From the NCBI RefSeq assembly GCF_037975245.1, contig NC_092566.1, positions 6,388,001 through 6,452,000 on the forward strand: a stretch of 64,000 nucleotides of DNA, given 5' to 3'. The notes below the pieces were generated by a model. The model did not search any database. It saw only the letters and a program-made list of their open reading frames with translations, and was not told where the DNA came from. This document shows, in pieces, positions 19,802 through 32,853 of this stretch; within the stretch, counting starts at the first letter, position 1; each line of letters opens with the position of its first letter. This stretch comes from Apostichopus japonicus. Taxonomy: Eukaryota > Echinodermata > Holothuroidea > Aspidochirotida > Stichopodidae. The position numbers and the translations under genes are program-made.

Positions 19802-20250
19802 GCAAGGGCCGTAGACAGTGAAGGATGTGTGTCTTACACGAAGACATTCAAGCGAAGTTCGAATTAGACCTATAAACGATGGTCTTCGCTTTATAGACAT
19901 CTTTGCCGGACACATGTGCCCACACTGCGGTGTCTATAAAGACCATCATGTAATGAATTAAATTACTTTACTTTTATGACCCTTTTTCAACATTTTAATG
20001 AGAAATGCCATTTAATTATCGATACCATGGTCATGCTATAATATTGCATACTTCACGTGATATCAGCATTAATTATTTACGACCTTGGTGGAGCCTCACC
20101 GGGGGAGATTATTTTTACGTTAACCGAGTGTACCCTTTTATGTTAAAAATATATAATAAAAAAAAAAAAATCAACTTAAGTTTTTCTTTCGTTGTTTATT
20201 TCATGACTTAAGTTAGACCCATTGTGAAGCACAAACGTAGAAAATGGAAT

Positions 20251-21300
20251 GACGGTATGCATCTTGTATTCGAAGTTTTCATTTAATCATACTTTTCCCG
20301 TTAAGATCTGGCTAACCGACAGTCGTATATTTGAGTTAAACCGATATAGGAGTGATGCATTGAAAGACACACTGATTTCGAGTGACCATTAAAACAGATT
20401 TCAAGCTCAGCAGCCAACGTTTGTTTTATTTTAGCACTATTGGGAGTTTCTCTAAATTAAAGATAAGAAGACAGAGACCTAACTCCATTTCATGAAAGAA
20501 ACCTTTCATGGCATCTTTCTTTGATAAGTTAGTATATGAACCACAAGTATTCGGTCTTCATCGTCTTAGTGGTCAAGTTCGTTAAGATGCACCCCTTTGA
20601 AGTGGTTGTTAGTAGATGATGGTGGCGACATAGTGAACTCAGTGAACATTCTAAGTTGCTGTTGTTTGGGCGGTTATACAGTAACCTATACATGAAAGCA
20701 ACGTATCCGAACTTGAGAGAGATAATCATAGTATGCAGCTGAGCATTGCTACCAATTAGTCCAATGTGTGATTCCATACAGCGCCACCATATTATAGACC
20801 AAGCCTATTTGAAAAATTAAATTAGAGCGGACTTTAATTTATAGTAGTATAAAAAGGACCACCATAAATAACTCCAGTGTCGGTGGCTGTTATTTTATCT
20901 CTAGATCCCTGATATCTCCATACTGAATGTTGATTCGATCGAGCCTATATAGAGAGAGTGATGAAGGGTGAGTATAGCAATTTCAAAACAGATATTGAAT
21001 TACTTTGCATATCTATACATAATATATAGTCTTGTTCAGATGAGCCTTTAACTCTTTTGCAAGTTTTTAGTCGCAAAGCCATCATAACACAAATACGCAA
21101 TCGTTTCCAGGGTTGAAATACGCGACGGCGTTCACCGAAGTTGCGTGATCGCTGAAACCAAGTTGCGTGCATGCGCAAAGGGGGTGGGGGACTTGGCCAC
21201 CACCACCACACTTTTGATCGCCAGTAGTCGGGGTGGTTCAGTCGAGGAGTATTGCATTCCGCAGGGGAAGAGTTGGATCACTACTACGCTCCCCCCCCCC
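20251..21300. other. Intergenic sequence, nothing recognised
   Basis: No exon with plausible borders, RNA gene or complete mobile element was seen. A small hairpin (CATGAAAG, four-base loop, CTTTCATG) lies near 20490. Confidence 0.45.
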
Positions 21301-22043
21301 CAGTGGCGTCGCCAGGGGGGCAGGGGGGCACGTTCCCCCTAAAAAATATATATATTTTGTTATATTCAACTCCCATCATCTGAGTTGGTTTTTCATAAGG
21401 ACAAAGAAGCACAGTAATTCGTATTTTCTTCAAATGAGCTTCGAAAAAATGAAAAAGTTTATCCTTGACCGTCGGGTATCGAAGTCGTAACCCGCGCCAT
21501 CACAACAGGTGTCGATATTTACAATGAATGTGTCAGTGCTCACGCCATACCAGCGGCATGCTGCATACTGAGCCATACTCGATGTGTGATCAAACTTTGG
21601 ATTGCATGGTGAGATCCCTGATAGGAGCCAATAACGATGCTGGAACCTGTTACATCTTAATGGGAGAAAACGAGAAGGACAAGAAAGGAGTCGGGGGTCA
21701 CGCACACATTAATTCAACAAATGTAGGTTCCATTGATAGGGTTAGGCATAATATCGACAGCATGTGGTTCATATCCTCTGCAAAATTCTGCTCGTTGTTA
21801 AAATCATTACCTCAAAAATAGCAATTTCTGGAGATATCTTCAGATCGAATTTAGCATCAAATGTGGCACCATTTTGCATCTAGCCCATCCTCCGTATGCG
21901 AAAATTTTCCAAAGGGGAGGGGGTACCCCCTCCCCTTAGACCCCTCCCCCAGGACGGCGATCCGTATCCACCTAAGTGCCCCCATCAATTGCTGGAGCCC
22001 CCCATGTGCCCCCCCCAGACTGAAAAGTCTGGTGACGCCACTG
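21301..22043. mobile_element. hAT-like non-autonomous element, 743 bp
   Basis: The termini are CAGTGGCGTCGCCAGG and CTGGTGACGCCACTG, inverted with few mismatches. The element sits in a C run: at least 8 C precede it and 7 C follow, so an 8-bp duplication is plausible but cannot be proved. Its internal frames look random. It shares the CAGTGGCGT end with the elements at 3736 and 18666, but not the body. Confidence 0.75.
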
Positions 22044-25000
22044 CCCCCCCTCCCTTGGGCAGTTTTTCAACCAAGCATTTATTGGCAAAACCATGCGTTC
22101 AAATAGCTATAGGCCTACTTATGTAGCCTACACCTAATTTATAGTTTGAATATTCCTCAGAATGAGCCATTTGTCCCCTAAATTTCTTTTCACTAGGGGG
22201 GGGGGACGGGACCAAAACATTCAACACATGAGACGGTTTCAATGATCCTAGGGCAGCAGCCCCTCCCTTATAAAATCTGTCATTCCGCCCTCTTGACCTC
22301 CCATTTAGTTTCTTTGTTATTATTTATTAGCACACTGAACCGTCCGTTTAGAGCTACTTATAAAGATATAAATTATAGTCTAAATATGCCAGACAGTGCA
22401 CACTTGTCCTCTAATTTTTTTAATTTTTTTTCTGGAGTAGGCTTCAATGGCCCCACGGCAGCACCTCTCCTTTCTGAAAACCTTCATTCTCGTCGGGCCC
22501 TCCCATAACTTGATTCAGATCACTGTCTAGATCAATCGCGAGAGAAATGTACCCCTTAATTAGCGAAATCTTGGGCTAAAAGCTACTTACAGATCAATCG
22601 AGGTAACTTTTGAATCCCCCCCCCCCCCCAACTCCTACCTTTCAAATGAGTGTGTACACCACTGCTGCCCTTACAAAAATCTAATAACTTCTACCTCATG
22701 ATATTATCATATTTAGCTCGACGGGACGGAATAATATGCTTATAATATTTTCAGGGCGGACAATTTTTCCGGGGAGACAAAATTTACTGTGACTTATGAA
22801 ATCATTGGTTGGTACATTGTGTCCGGCCAAACATAATCTCTGGTTCAATGATCCGGACGAACGTACTTTCCTTGAAAATTTTACCTTCGGTAAAAAATGT
22901 GCCCTTTTGTTTATTAAATAGTTGCCTATGATATTTACTACGGTTTTTTTTTTATTGAAACTGCAATACAATTTGTAGTTAATGAATGTGCTGTTGCTGA
23001 AGAAATTACAAAGTAAATAGGTTATCGCAATTTGCCCTGTTGTTGAAAGAAGAACAACATTGACATACTGGATTCTGTGGATCGGAATGCACGTACAGGA
23101 ACCAAGGTATCTTTTTCTGAAAGTTTTGATATAACTCGCCTCCTATAGTACATTCTTTCTTTCTTTTTTGTACCTAACCCCACCCTAATACACTCCTAAC
23201 CTATCCCCCTATCCAACCCTCAGCTAACTTCTTTCTGCTTACTAGTAACACTTCTGAAATATGTAAAATCATGGAGGTAAAGCGTCCTATGGAATGACTC
23301 TCAGCTTCACCAAAACCATCTTCGATATAAGGTGGCCATTTAGAGCATGTACTAACTATCTAGATATGCCATTTTTCTCTCGACTGTGTATCACAATTTA
23401 CCATGAAATTGCCTAATAGTCAGCCATTTTTAAAATGAATACTGGAAGCTTCCCCCGCTTGACGTAAAGCCATTTTAAACGCGATAACATTCACTTTAAA
23501 ACGTAGGTATCAACACAGCTCGATGAAGGTGAGATTGAACATACAATATTTTCGATAGAATGTTCAAAGATCTACGTAATATTTTTTTTCAGAACAGTTC
23601 GAGAATTTGGTGAAATGATTTCTTTGTCATTGTACGGCAGTAATGTTTCAGCATACAGACGAGTAGCCTTCGACGCTGTAGCTAGGCCTAGTAGCCTACC
23701 TAACTGGTAACCATAGGAAGATAGCCATAGCCTAAGCTACAATTATGTACTAACATCGTATTTTGTAGTATTACTAATAGTAATACTAGTACAGTAGTAA
23801 TACTAGTAATTCCAGTATGGCTGTGTTGGGTAACTTCGCGTAGGGTTCTCTACACACGTGGACACTATCCAAATTGCTGCGTTTGACAGTCAGATTGAAG
23901 CCATTTCCTTACCACAATTTTTATAAACACAATTTTATAAACACACGGTCCAAATTTTAACTATACCCAGTCCAGATCATCATTAGGCTAGCCTATCCAT
24001 TTTCAGTTCATTTCTACTTGTGGTATTGAAATGGAGAAAAAATGCATATTTATTTTATCATTTGGTGATATTCCTTTCTTTCTTGATGTTGATATTAAAG
24101 TGTTGAAATGTGAATTTGATGAAGATATCTTACAATTCCTGCCTGAGAAAGTTTTAATCAAATGCATTTGTTTATCGTGACATGTGTACATTATGTACTG
24201 TATAGCCATAATCCATATGCAATCTCTGACCCAAATTATATATGTGTACATTGTTGCATCAATAAAACTTAACCTGCACTCTAGACAGCTCAAAAGTCAT
24301 TTTAAATTTAGTGGAATGGTCACAACCAGTTGCGCAGAAATTTTCAGCATGTGAAAAAATTTGTCACAACCTAGGACCATTATTACAAATAGAAATCATC
24401 ATTTAACATCAAGGGGCCATTGACATAGTTTTTACAGATCTTCCAAACAGTTTTTTTGCAAGTATGACATTGTGGTGCCGTAACAGTGCTGTTACAGAAC
24501 CTTGCAAAACGTTTTTTGTCTGTCCAGTGTGCTGTAAACTATCTCTCATTTTTTAATTATGAAGGTTAATATGCATATACACCTCAAGAAATGCTTTGGA
24601 GAATTCTGAAATAACACAAAACACATTTTCATTAAGTGGTGCATTCAATAGGGATTTTCTTTCTTAGGCTTGTAAGGCCATAGAGATGTACACTTGCAGG
24701 TTACAAAACCTTTACAATCGATGACATTAAAACACAACATTGGGGTAAAAGTTTCACATGTGTTTGTTGCTATAAAGTAGTTCTAGGATACTAGTTAGTT
24801 CTCAGGTTGTCAGGTAACTGACAAAATAAACTGTTGTTCAGTCTTACTATGTGTTGTATTTGCTGTATTCATAACATTAGGCTTATATATTCCCTTAGTA
24901 TATTTCAAAGGTTTTTTGAGTGTGTAATGAATGAGTATTGGGGGGATTGACCAAACTTAGCAAACAAGTTTCCAGATGTAAGTTTTGGACGGTTCATATC

Positions 25001-26971
25001 CCTAAAAGTTAGTTGCCAGACCGATATCATTATTTTGGTATTTCTGCTTTATCCGAATTACACAGTAGACTTCAAACACATGTCGAAGAAACTGCCTAGC
25101 AGTGTGTTTTAGCTCTGGAGACATCTAACAAAAATAATCCATTCCTTCTTGGTGGAATGTGATCAAGCCATTGATGAAATCAAGAGATTTGAAAGATAGA
25201 ACAATTTGAACCTCTGAGCAAACTTACACTTCTTTTAATGGCATTGATCACAAAGTTTCTGTAAACCATCCTACTAGTGTCAGTGCAAACTTGGGTTAAC
25301 AGTCATGTTCAACTTTTAGTTCTAACATTCAATAATCAATTTTTAATCTTGCTAGCTTGAGAAAGTCATCATTGTTGACCCCAAATATGCTAGAAAGTCA
25401 AAAATGGTCATATATGCCCAATCTTTTAGCAAGTATTTTACTGCCATTCCCAAATTATATTTGTTCATTGGAAGCATTTAATTGTCTAATTTAACACTCC
25501 TTGATATCTGAAAGTAATATAAAGTGTCAGAACCACAGGGGAACTACTTTTCAAAACTCTTAGCCAAGTTTTTTGAATGCTAAAAGTGGGGCCAATACTT
25601 GTGACCATTCATACAGTAGGAAGAAGATTCCCATACTACAGTATATGATTACTTCACGAAGGCCAACAGCCCAAAAGAATTATATATTTAAACGTGAGTA
25701 AATAACGACCACAGTTATTTCTTGCCTGACTATTTGCAGTCCACCTGACCAGGTGGTGCTGGTGTAGTTTTCTGTGCAACATTCCTTCAAATCGGAAATG
25801 ACCGCAGGCAATGAATTGATGCTTGACTTTTTTTAATCAACATTTAAGTTAAAAGAAATTTGAATACCGTGAAGGGACAAGGTTAGGAACAGTGGAAAGG
25901 AGGACTACGCCCACCTGATGTACAAAATAAGATAGAAAAACTGTTTACAGATAAAAGAGAAATTTATCAGGAGTTCTTTCTTCAGCCTTTAAGCCTCGAA
26001 GTGTCAGTAATTTATGAGGCTGACATTAAAGAAGCTGGATTAAGAAATACAGTATTTTTCTGACTGCGTTTTCTTTCCAGAGACTTACGCATACGCATAT
26101 CCTGGCCAGAGGATTTTTCACACTAACACATTGCTGTTTATTACACACCAAGTAACTAAGTGTACAGGTTTATTTTATACATCGTCTTAATTGCTGTTGA
26201 TTTTAAGAAAAAGTGTAACCTCCTCTGTTTGCCTCTAGGAAATACTGTATGTGTGGTTTTCTCATCTAGTTTTAAATTAACTTCACTATATAGATAAAGG
26301 CTTAACTAGTACTGCACTTGATCTTGTTGCCTAACCCAGACAATAACAGAGTGACTTAAAACTTGTGAATGTATACTGTATGGTGCTGTATATAATAGCC
26401 TTGTGGGTTCTGTGGTTTTCATTGACTGCTTTTTTGGATCTTATTTAGAATAGAAATCCTAACAATAGACAAGATTACATCTAGTCAGGCTTTTAACAAG
26501 GTGTGATCAATGGATCAGCATTTTCTTTCTTTTTTTCCTTTTTCTTTTGTCCTTGTTTTTTTTTTCAGTAGATTGGATTGGTAGTACAGTGGTAGCTCTG
26601 TTTAGTATAACATGTTACCCATAATCTGCTGACATCAAGCCACTGTGAGCTTAAACATGTTGGAAGTGTATGTACTGTACGTTGCCTTTTTCTCGGACTG
26701 CAGTAGTAACCTCACCTGTTTTGCACGGCGGAGTTGATATCACCATGAAGAACTTAATTCTGACAGTAAACTGCAGATTAAATTTCATTTCCCTTTGTTA
26801 CAATTTTTAAGAAGAAGACAGCTCCTTATACCGTAAATTATTTTCTTCATTTGAGAGTGATCATCTCTACTGGTCAACGTATTAATGGACTGTAGTTGTT
26901 GTTGGTACTGTACATAACATGTGTATAATTTTCTGCTGTTTTGGCAGTTTGCATTAAACCTGTACACAGCT
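22044..26971. other. Intergenic or 5'-UTR intron of the deadenylase gene, nothing coding recognised
   Basis: The first coding exon of the downstream gene is preceded by a splice acceptor (28993-28994). At least one non-coding exon must therefore lie upstream, and it may be here; I could not locate it. C-runs occur near 22190 and 22616. A short run of TAATACTAG-type palindromic triplets lies at about 23768-23813. Confidence 0.4.
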
Positions 26972-27392
26972 TTAGTGGTAGTGAATTATGCAGAAAGCTA
27001 GAGGCAGAATTTCATTGGAACACATTACAAGTTACTATATTGCAAGTTTGAATGAGTTTTTTATTGTGAATGAGTGAAAATTTCGTCATATCAAGACAAG
27101 CCTGTGAAGGTAAGTGTTTCTGAATTTTGACTGCAGAAGGAAGCATCACAATCTAATTTGCATCTAGATTAAAGAATAAGTAAGAGAAGGGTAATTGCCA
27201 ATTTGGCTTTACTGCTAGACGAAGCCTATATTTAAGTGCAAATTGTGTTGGCTTTTTGGAATTGCTCTGTGTGTATCAGTAGTGTGCTCGTGAATATGCG
27301 GTACGCGGTAATAAAATCAACAAACTCATGTTCTCAGAGCACAGTACTCTCATCTTGGCTCATTACAGGAAGCACAACTAGATCCTTAACGA
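26972..27392 (+). repeat. Local duplication, copy A (copy B at 28203-28601)
   Basis: It shares TTAGTGGTAGTGAATTATGC, GCTAGAGGCAGAATTTCATT, GGTAATTGCCAATTTGGC-like and GGAAGCACAACT with 28203-28601, in the same order and orientation, about 1.23 kb apart. The match is gapped and diverged. No terminal repeats are seen. Confidence 0.7.
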
Positions 27393-28202
27393 AGTTTTAC
27401 TCGTTACTTTGTTTAGATGATGCAACAAAATGTCAACCCACCTAATTATTAGTTAAAGATATTGACGGCAATCCCAGATGCGACAATATGAAGCTGGAGC
27501 TCATCAATCATTTCGGTCTTAAAAAATTTAAAAAAAAAATTATTAACAAGATGAGATATCCTCTGACAGGCCTGGTGATTGTATTACCTGAATGATAAGA
27601 GATAGAATTTCAATGCTTCACAGATTTTTTTGTCTTGTCCTGATGCAGAAACTAGGACTAATAGAAACAAGATAAAACGATGGATGAGTTTTCTTTCCCT
27701 AAAATTTTATTATGTTATATTACAATACTGAAGATTAAAGCTGGAAAAAAAAAATCTTATTTGTGGTGATGGAGTATTTAATGTGAAAAGATGAATACTG
27801 CCTTTTCACCTGTACATGTTCAAGTTTGTTGGTAAAAATAGCTCAGGACAAATTCCCAAGGTGGGTGTAGAAAACAGGTATGCACCATTGATGGACTAGC
27901 AATCTTGTTGTGCTAGTGATGGGGGGGGGGGAGGGGGGTATTAGGAAGGCACTAGTGGTGTATCCTTAGTGCTTGTGTACTTCTTAGAGTGCTCTTAGAA
28001 TGTTTTAAAGTGCATGGAGATGTGAGTGAACAAAAAAATTAAGTGAACAAATCAATTTATGAATTGGAATCAACCAGGATCATCCTTCGATCGTTTGTGG
28101 TACAGCTGTTAAAGGAGCATTCCTTGGAAAAGCAAACGAACTGCATCAATCTGTTTTGTTGAGTGCTGGGCACTGCAGCACTGTAAAACTAACCTGCCGA
28201 GG

Positions 28203-28601
28203 TTAGTGGTAGTGAATTATGCAGAAAGCTAGAGGCAGAATTTCATTGGAACACATTAAAAGTTACCCATTCCAAGTTTGATGAAGTTATTTAAGTTTTT
28301 TTTTTGTCATGTCAAGACAAGTCTTTGAAGGTACAGTAAGTGTTTCTGAATTTGACTGCAGGAGGAATCTAATTTACATAGATTAACAGCAAATAAGAAA
28401 AAAAGAGCAAAGATGAGGATAATTGCCAATTTGGCATTCTGCTTACAGAACAAGTCTGTCTCAAATGTAAATCGTGTTGGCGTTTGGCCTTGCTCTGTGT
28501 AGCAGTACAAGTGAAGGAACATGCAATGCAGTGTAGTATGAAAATGAACAGACATGTATTGAGCACTGGAAGCACAACTGACTAGGACCTCACTGAAGGA
28601 G
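28203..28601 (+). repeat. Local duplication, copy B
   Basis: Partner of 26972-27392. It ends about 400 bp upstream of the first coding exon of the deadenylase gene. A 168-codon minus-strand frame overlaps it, but it has no recognisable domain and is broken in copy A, so I treat it as chance. Confidence 0.7.
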
Positions 28602-28994
28602 GATGTGGGAGCAGTGTGCGTTGAGTTGTATGTTATATTTAAAAAGTTTGCTCCACACTCACAACCAAATGGTTTTATTTCAAATATTGCTCCCTTCAGT
28701 TGAAGGGTAGCCAGTTGTCTGTGCAAATTACATATAGCATGATACAATGTTAGACAAATTGCAGTGTTAATGTCCAATTTTGGGACTCCCTTAATGAGCT
28801 TAATATTGGACACTTCTAACTGATGTCGGCAAAGATAATATGCTGTAACTTTAATCTATGAAATTTTCTTTAATCCATGTAGTTATTGTAAAATACAAAA
28901 TTTCAAGTCGTCCTTATAGGCCACTAGGCCTGAATCAGTTTCTGATGTTTTGTCATTCTTCTAAAAAAAAAATTCTTTTTCTTTTCTTTTTCAG

Positions 28995-31900
28995 CGACCA
29001 CCAGGATCATGCCCATAGATAAATATGATAACCACAACAACCACAATCACAATGGTTTACAAAACGACAAAGACAGTAAGTAAAACTACCCCCCATCTCA
29101 CCCCTACTTTCAGTACCACTTGTTTACTTCATTCTGCACCAGCTTGTTTCTTAGAAAACTCTAGAATACCAGCATTGTTTGGTTTTTGTGTGCAATATTT
29201 GCCAGGAGAAAAGGCATTGTAGTTAATTATGCTTCAGTGGTCTAGCCTTGGGATTAATTATATTCTACAGGTGCAGTCTAGAGTCATTATATTCATATTG
29301 GTTTAATTTGGTTTAATTGCCATATATTACTAGGGCAGCTCAAACCTTTGGAGTTGTATGTTGATGTTTCACACAGCATGGTTTTGTCAGTACTTAGCTA
29401 TAGAGATCTCTGATTGGGTATTCAATTCGGGTAAACCTGTAGCCACACAGATACACGTCATCACAACATCGGTGGGTATTGTTTAGTGGGTAATACTGTA
29501 GCCACACAAATACACGTCATCACAACATCGGTGGGTATTGTTTAGTGGGTAATACTGTAGCCACACAAATACACGTCATCACAACATCGGTGGGTATTGT
29601 TTAGAGGGTAATACTGTAGCCACACAAATACATGTCATCACAATATCGGTGGGCATTGTTTAGTGGGTAATACATAGCCACACAAATAGACGTCATCACA
29701 ACATCGGTGGGCATTGAATAGTGGGTAATACTGTAGCCACACAAATACACGTCATCTCAACATTGGTGGGTATTGTTTAGTTTGTAACGCCGACGTCTCA
29801 ACAGATGGTGTATGGAGTGTTTGGTAATGTTTACTTCATTCTAACGATCATTCTCTACAAGGAACACAATCCCACATTGCAATGTTGCTTGTTGAAGAAT
29901 TGCCTGTGAATACCGCTTTACTTATTCAACTGTATGACGTGCGATATATACAGTTTCGTAAACGTATAAAGCCAAACTTTTTCTCCAGCTTCAAACTTTC
30001 ACAAAATTTAGGTTTCACAGTGTCTTCAATTTGAAACTCGGTGAATATTGTGAATAATCGGCAACCATACTGTAAGTCTATGCAAAATTTGTTCATATGT
30101 CGGGCCCTGTTAATTCATTTACTGTACCATTCGGTTGTTTTGAGTGAAAGAACCCACGCATCTATAAGCCAATCTCAGTCATTCACACTGGCAAATTTCA
30201 GGATATTAACTTTTGAAGCTATATGAAAAATCCTCTAACGTTTCACATCAGAGATGTTGGGCCTAACATTTTTAGATGAGAAACAGAAATTTATGTTCCC
30301 AACCTGCATTACAACTCTTCATTACCGTAAAACGTAACAACAATGTTGTGTAGAATGTCTGGCTCAGATTGTCCCAGTTATTTATATAGTACTGTACATA
30401 CAGAACCATTTAAATAGGATTGTGTTACAAGAGTTACCCTGGTTATTGCAGAGATTGCACAAGAAACAGGTGTCGATCAGCTTGCAGGAAGTACTGTAGT
30501 GTTGTATACTACAATACATGTAGCAAAAGTTACCTTAAATATCATTTTACTGCACTTGGTGGAAAACTGCATACATATTGTTCTGCAAAGGAAAAGGGAA
30601 GGGAAGGAAGGGAAGGTAGAAACAAAAAGGGGAAAAAGAAATATGTGAAGTCTTCAAATACCTTGAAAGTAACATCGCATAGCATAAAAGCCCTTCAAAT
30701 CTATTAAATTAAACAATTTAGGTTGCTAGTAAATTTATCTCATGATAATATTTTAAGAAAACCAGAGAAGTCACTGTCAGCAAACTGAAATTTGCCTTAA
30801 TCTCATCAGGCAGGGGCAGCAACACTCCTTGCATATCTCTAGACAACCAATTTTCATTCCTGTAGAACCTATGTGGCTCTCATGTCCACCTCTTTGACTA
30901 TAGGAGCAAACTCGGGATTGCAGGCCTGAACCAAATGGACTATTCACAAATAATCCAAATCCAAGCAGTGTTCAGCATCATGACAACCCTGTTTAAACAC
31001 TTTGGAATTATGGATGCTGTTTATGGGAACTAGCCTTTAGAAAGAATAAATTATGATCCAAAATTTGCAACATGAGTTACATGACTCTACTTTCCTGACA
31101 TTCTTTGTTTACAAACACTCCTCCTATGTTAATGTATATTATAAGTAGTGTACAGTATTGTACGGAGGAAGTTCAAACTCAGCTTTTATCTTGGACAATA
31201 TGGATGCTACTTTTGGGAACTAGCCTTTTAGAAAGAATAAATTATCATCCATAACTTGCAACATGTCTCTATTTTCCTGACAAGCTTTGTTTGCAAACAC
31301 TCCTTCTCCCATATTAATGTGTACAGTATTTTACTAAGGTAGTTCAAACTAGGCTTTTTTCTTGGACCCTATGGATGCTGTTTTTGGGAACTAGCCTTTC
31401 AGAAAGAATAAATTATTATCCATAACTTGCAACATGTCTCTATTTTCCTGACAAGCTTTGTTTGCAAACACTCCTTCTCCCAGTCCCATGTTAATGTATG
31501 TGTACAGTATTGTACTAAGGTAGTTCAAACTCAGCTTTTTTCTTAGTTTATGAAGGCAAGATGACTCCCTGTGGGGGCTTGTAAATTTGCCCATGCTCAG
31601 ACTCATTCCTATATTGTTTATTGGAGAACTGTTTCCATTAGCAGCTTGATTCTTCATTAAATATCTTGTTACATATATGGCAGATTGCTGAAATAGTTGA
31701 CATGCTGTGACTTGTTTTCTAACAAGGCAAGATAATTTATTGTTGCCGGCTTGTTGCATGATATTGTGTGTGTAACTTGCAATCTTATACTCTTATGCAC
31801 ACTGGTAAGAGGCCTACTTTTACACTAAAGTAGTTATATGCTGAAAACATCAAAAGTAGAATATTGTTCTTATCATCAAGGTGGTAGTTTACAAGCTTTG

Positions 31901-32783
31901 ATGTAGAAAGCACTTTTTTTTTTAACTTATAGAGGAGGTGGGCATGAAAGTGATCTTGTAGGTCACAGTAAAAGTTTGTACCCAATACATGGGACACATC
32001 CCATGATATAACATACCTACTCCTGTGACAAATGCAGTACTGGAGAGAAGAAAGAAACCAATTTTTTTTTTATGTATCTCATATTAAGGAAACCTACGGA
32101 AGACTAATGCGGCCATCACGAAACTAAACAAAAACACGGATAGACAAGACCAAATTTTTAAAAACGAAAAACAAATGTTTGCTACGAAAAGCAAAATTGT
32201 TAAAACGAAAAACAAAATTTTTAAACGAAATTCAAATTTTGTTTTTTGTTTAAATTTTTTATCTTCTATACATACCGTGTTTTTTTATTTTTTTGCCATG
32301 GCCGCATAAGTCTTCCGTAGAAACCAGTTGTAATAATAGTATGACAAAATATCTGGCAGTGTGAATGCAGCACGAGGATGGTGAGAAATTTTGGGAATAA
32401 AAAATCTTTCTAAAAATATCTGTTTGTTTTAAGTATCCATTATCTCTTTCTCACTAGAAGATGAAATGGCCAAGAGGCGGTCGTATCGTATCCTCACCAA
32501 TGAAGAGGTGATAGCTGGTAAAAAGACTCAATGGAATGCCCTAGAGATCACAGGGACCATTCGAAACCTCAGCCCAGGTCTTTTCAACTTACGTTTTCTA
32601 ACCAGTCTTTACCTAAATGATAACCAACTTTCCAGGGTGCCACCAGAGATATGTAAATTGACCAACCTTCTAACCCTTGACCTTTCCTCCAACAAACTAA
32701 GAAGCCTGCCTATCGAGCTGGGTGATCTTGTAGCCCTCAGGTGAGGAAAAGTTGTTTTACATTTCATTCCCTGATTTGCTGAT

Positions 32784-32853
<70 letters not shown>

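Larger units (their letters stand above)
16963..20250. repeat. Repeat block, copy 2 (paralogue of 1-3625)
   Basis: This is the direct-orientation paralogue of 1-3625, starting about 345 bp after the metalloproteinase stop codon. It lacks the insertions at 950-1578 and 2459-2818. It has its own insertions at 18666-19030 and about 19453-19801. No conserved reading frame of useful length is shared by both blocks. Confidence 0.75.

Noticed and set aside
28307-28813. 168-codon open frame on the minus strand
   Set aside because: It overlaps a local duplication, has no recognisable domain, is not preserved in the sister copy at 26972-27392, and lacks context as an exon or gene.
29438-29790. Considered as a CRISPR-like array because of regular spacing
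   Set aside because: The whole 59-bp unit is repeated without unique spacers, and the context is a eukaryotic intron; it is a minisatellite.
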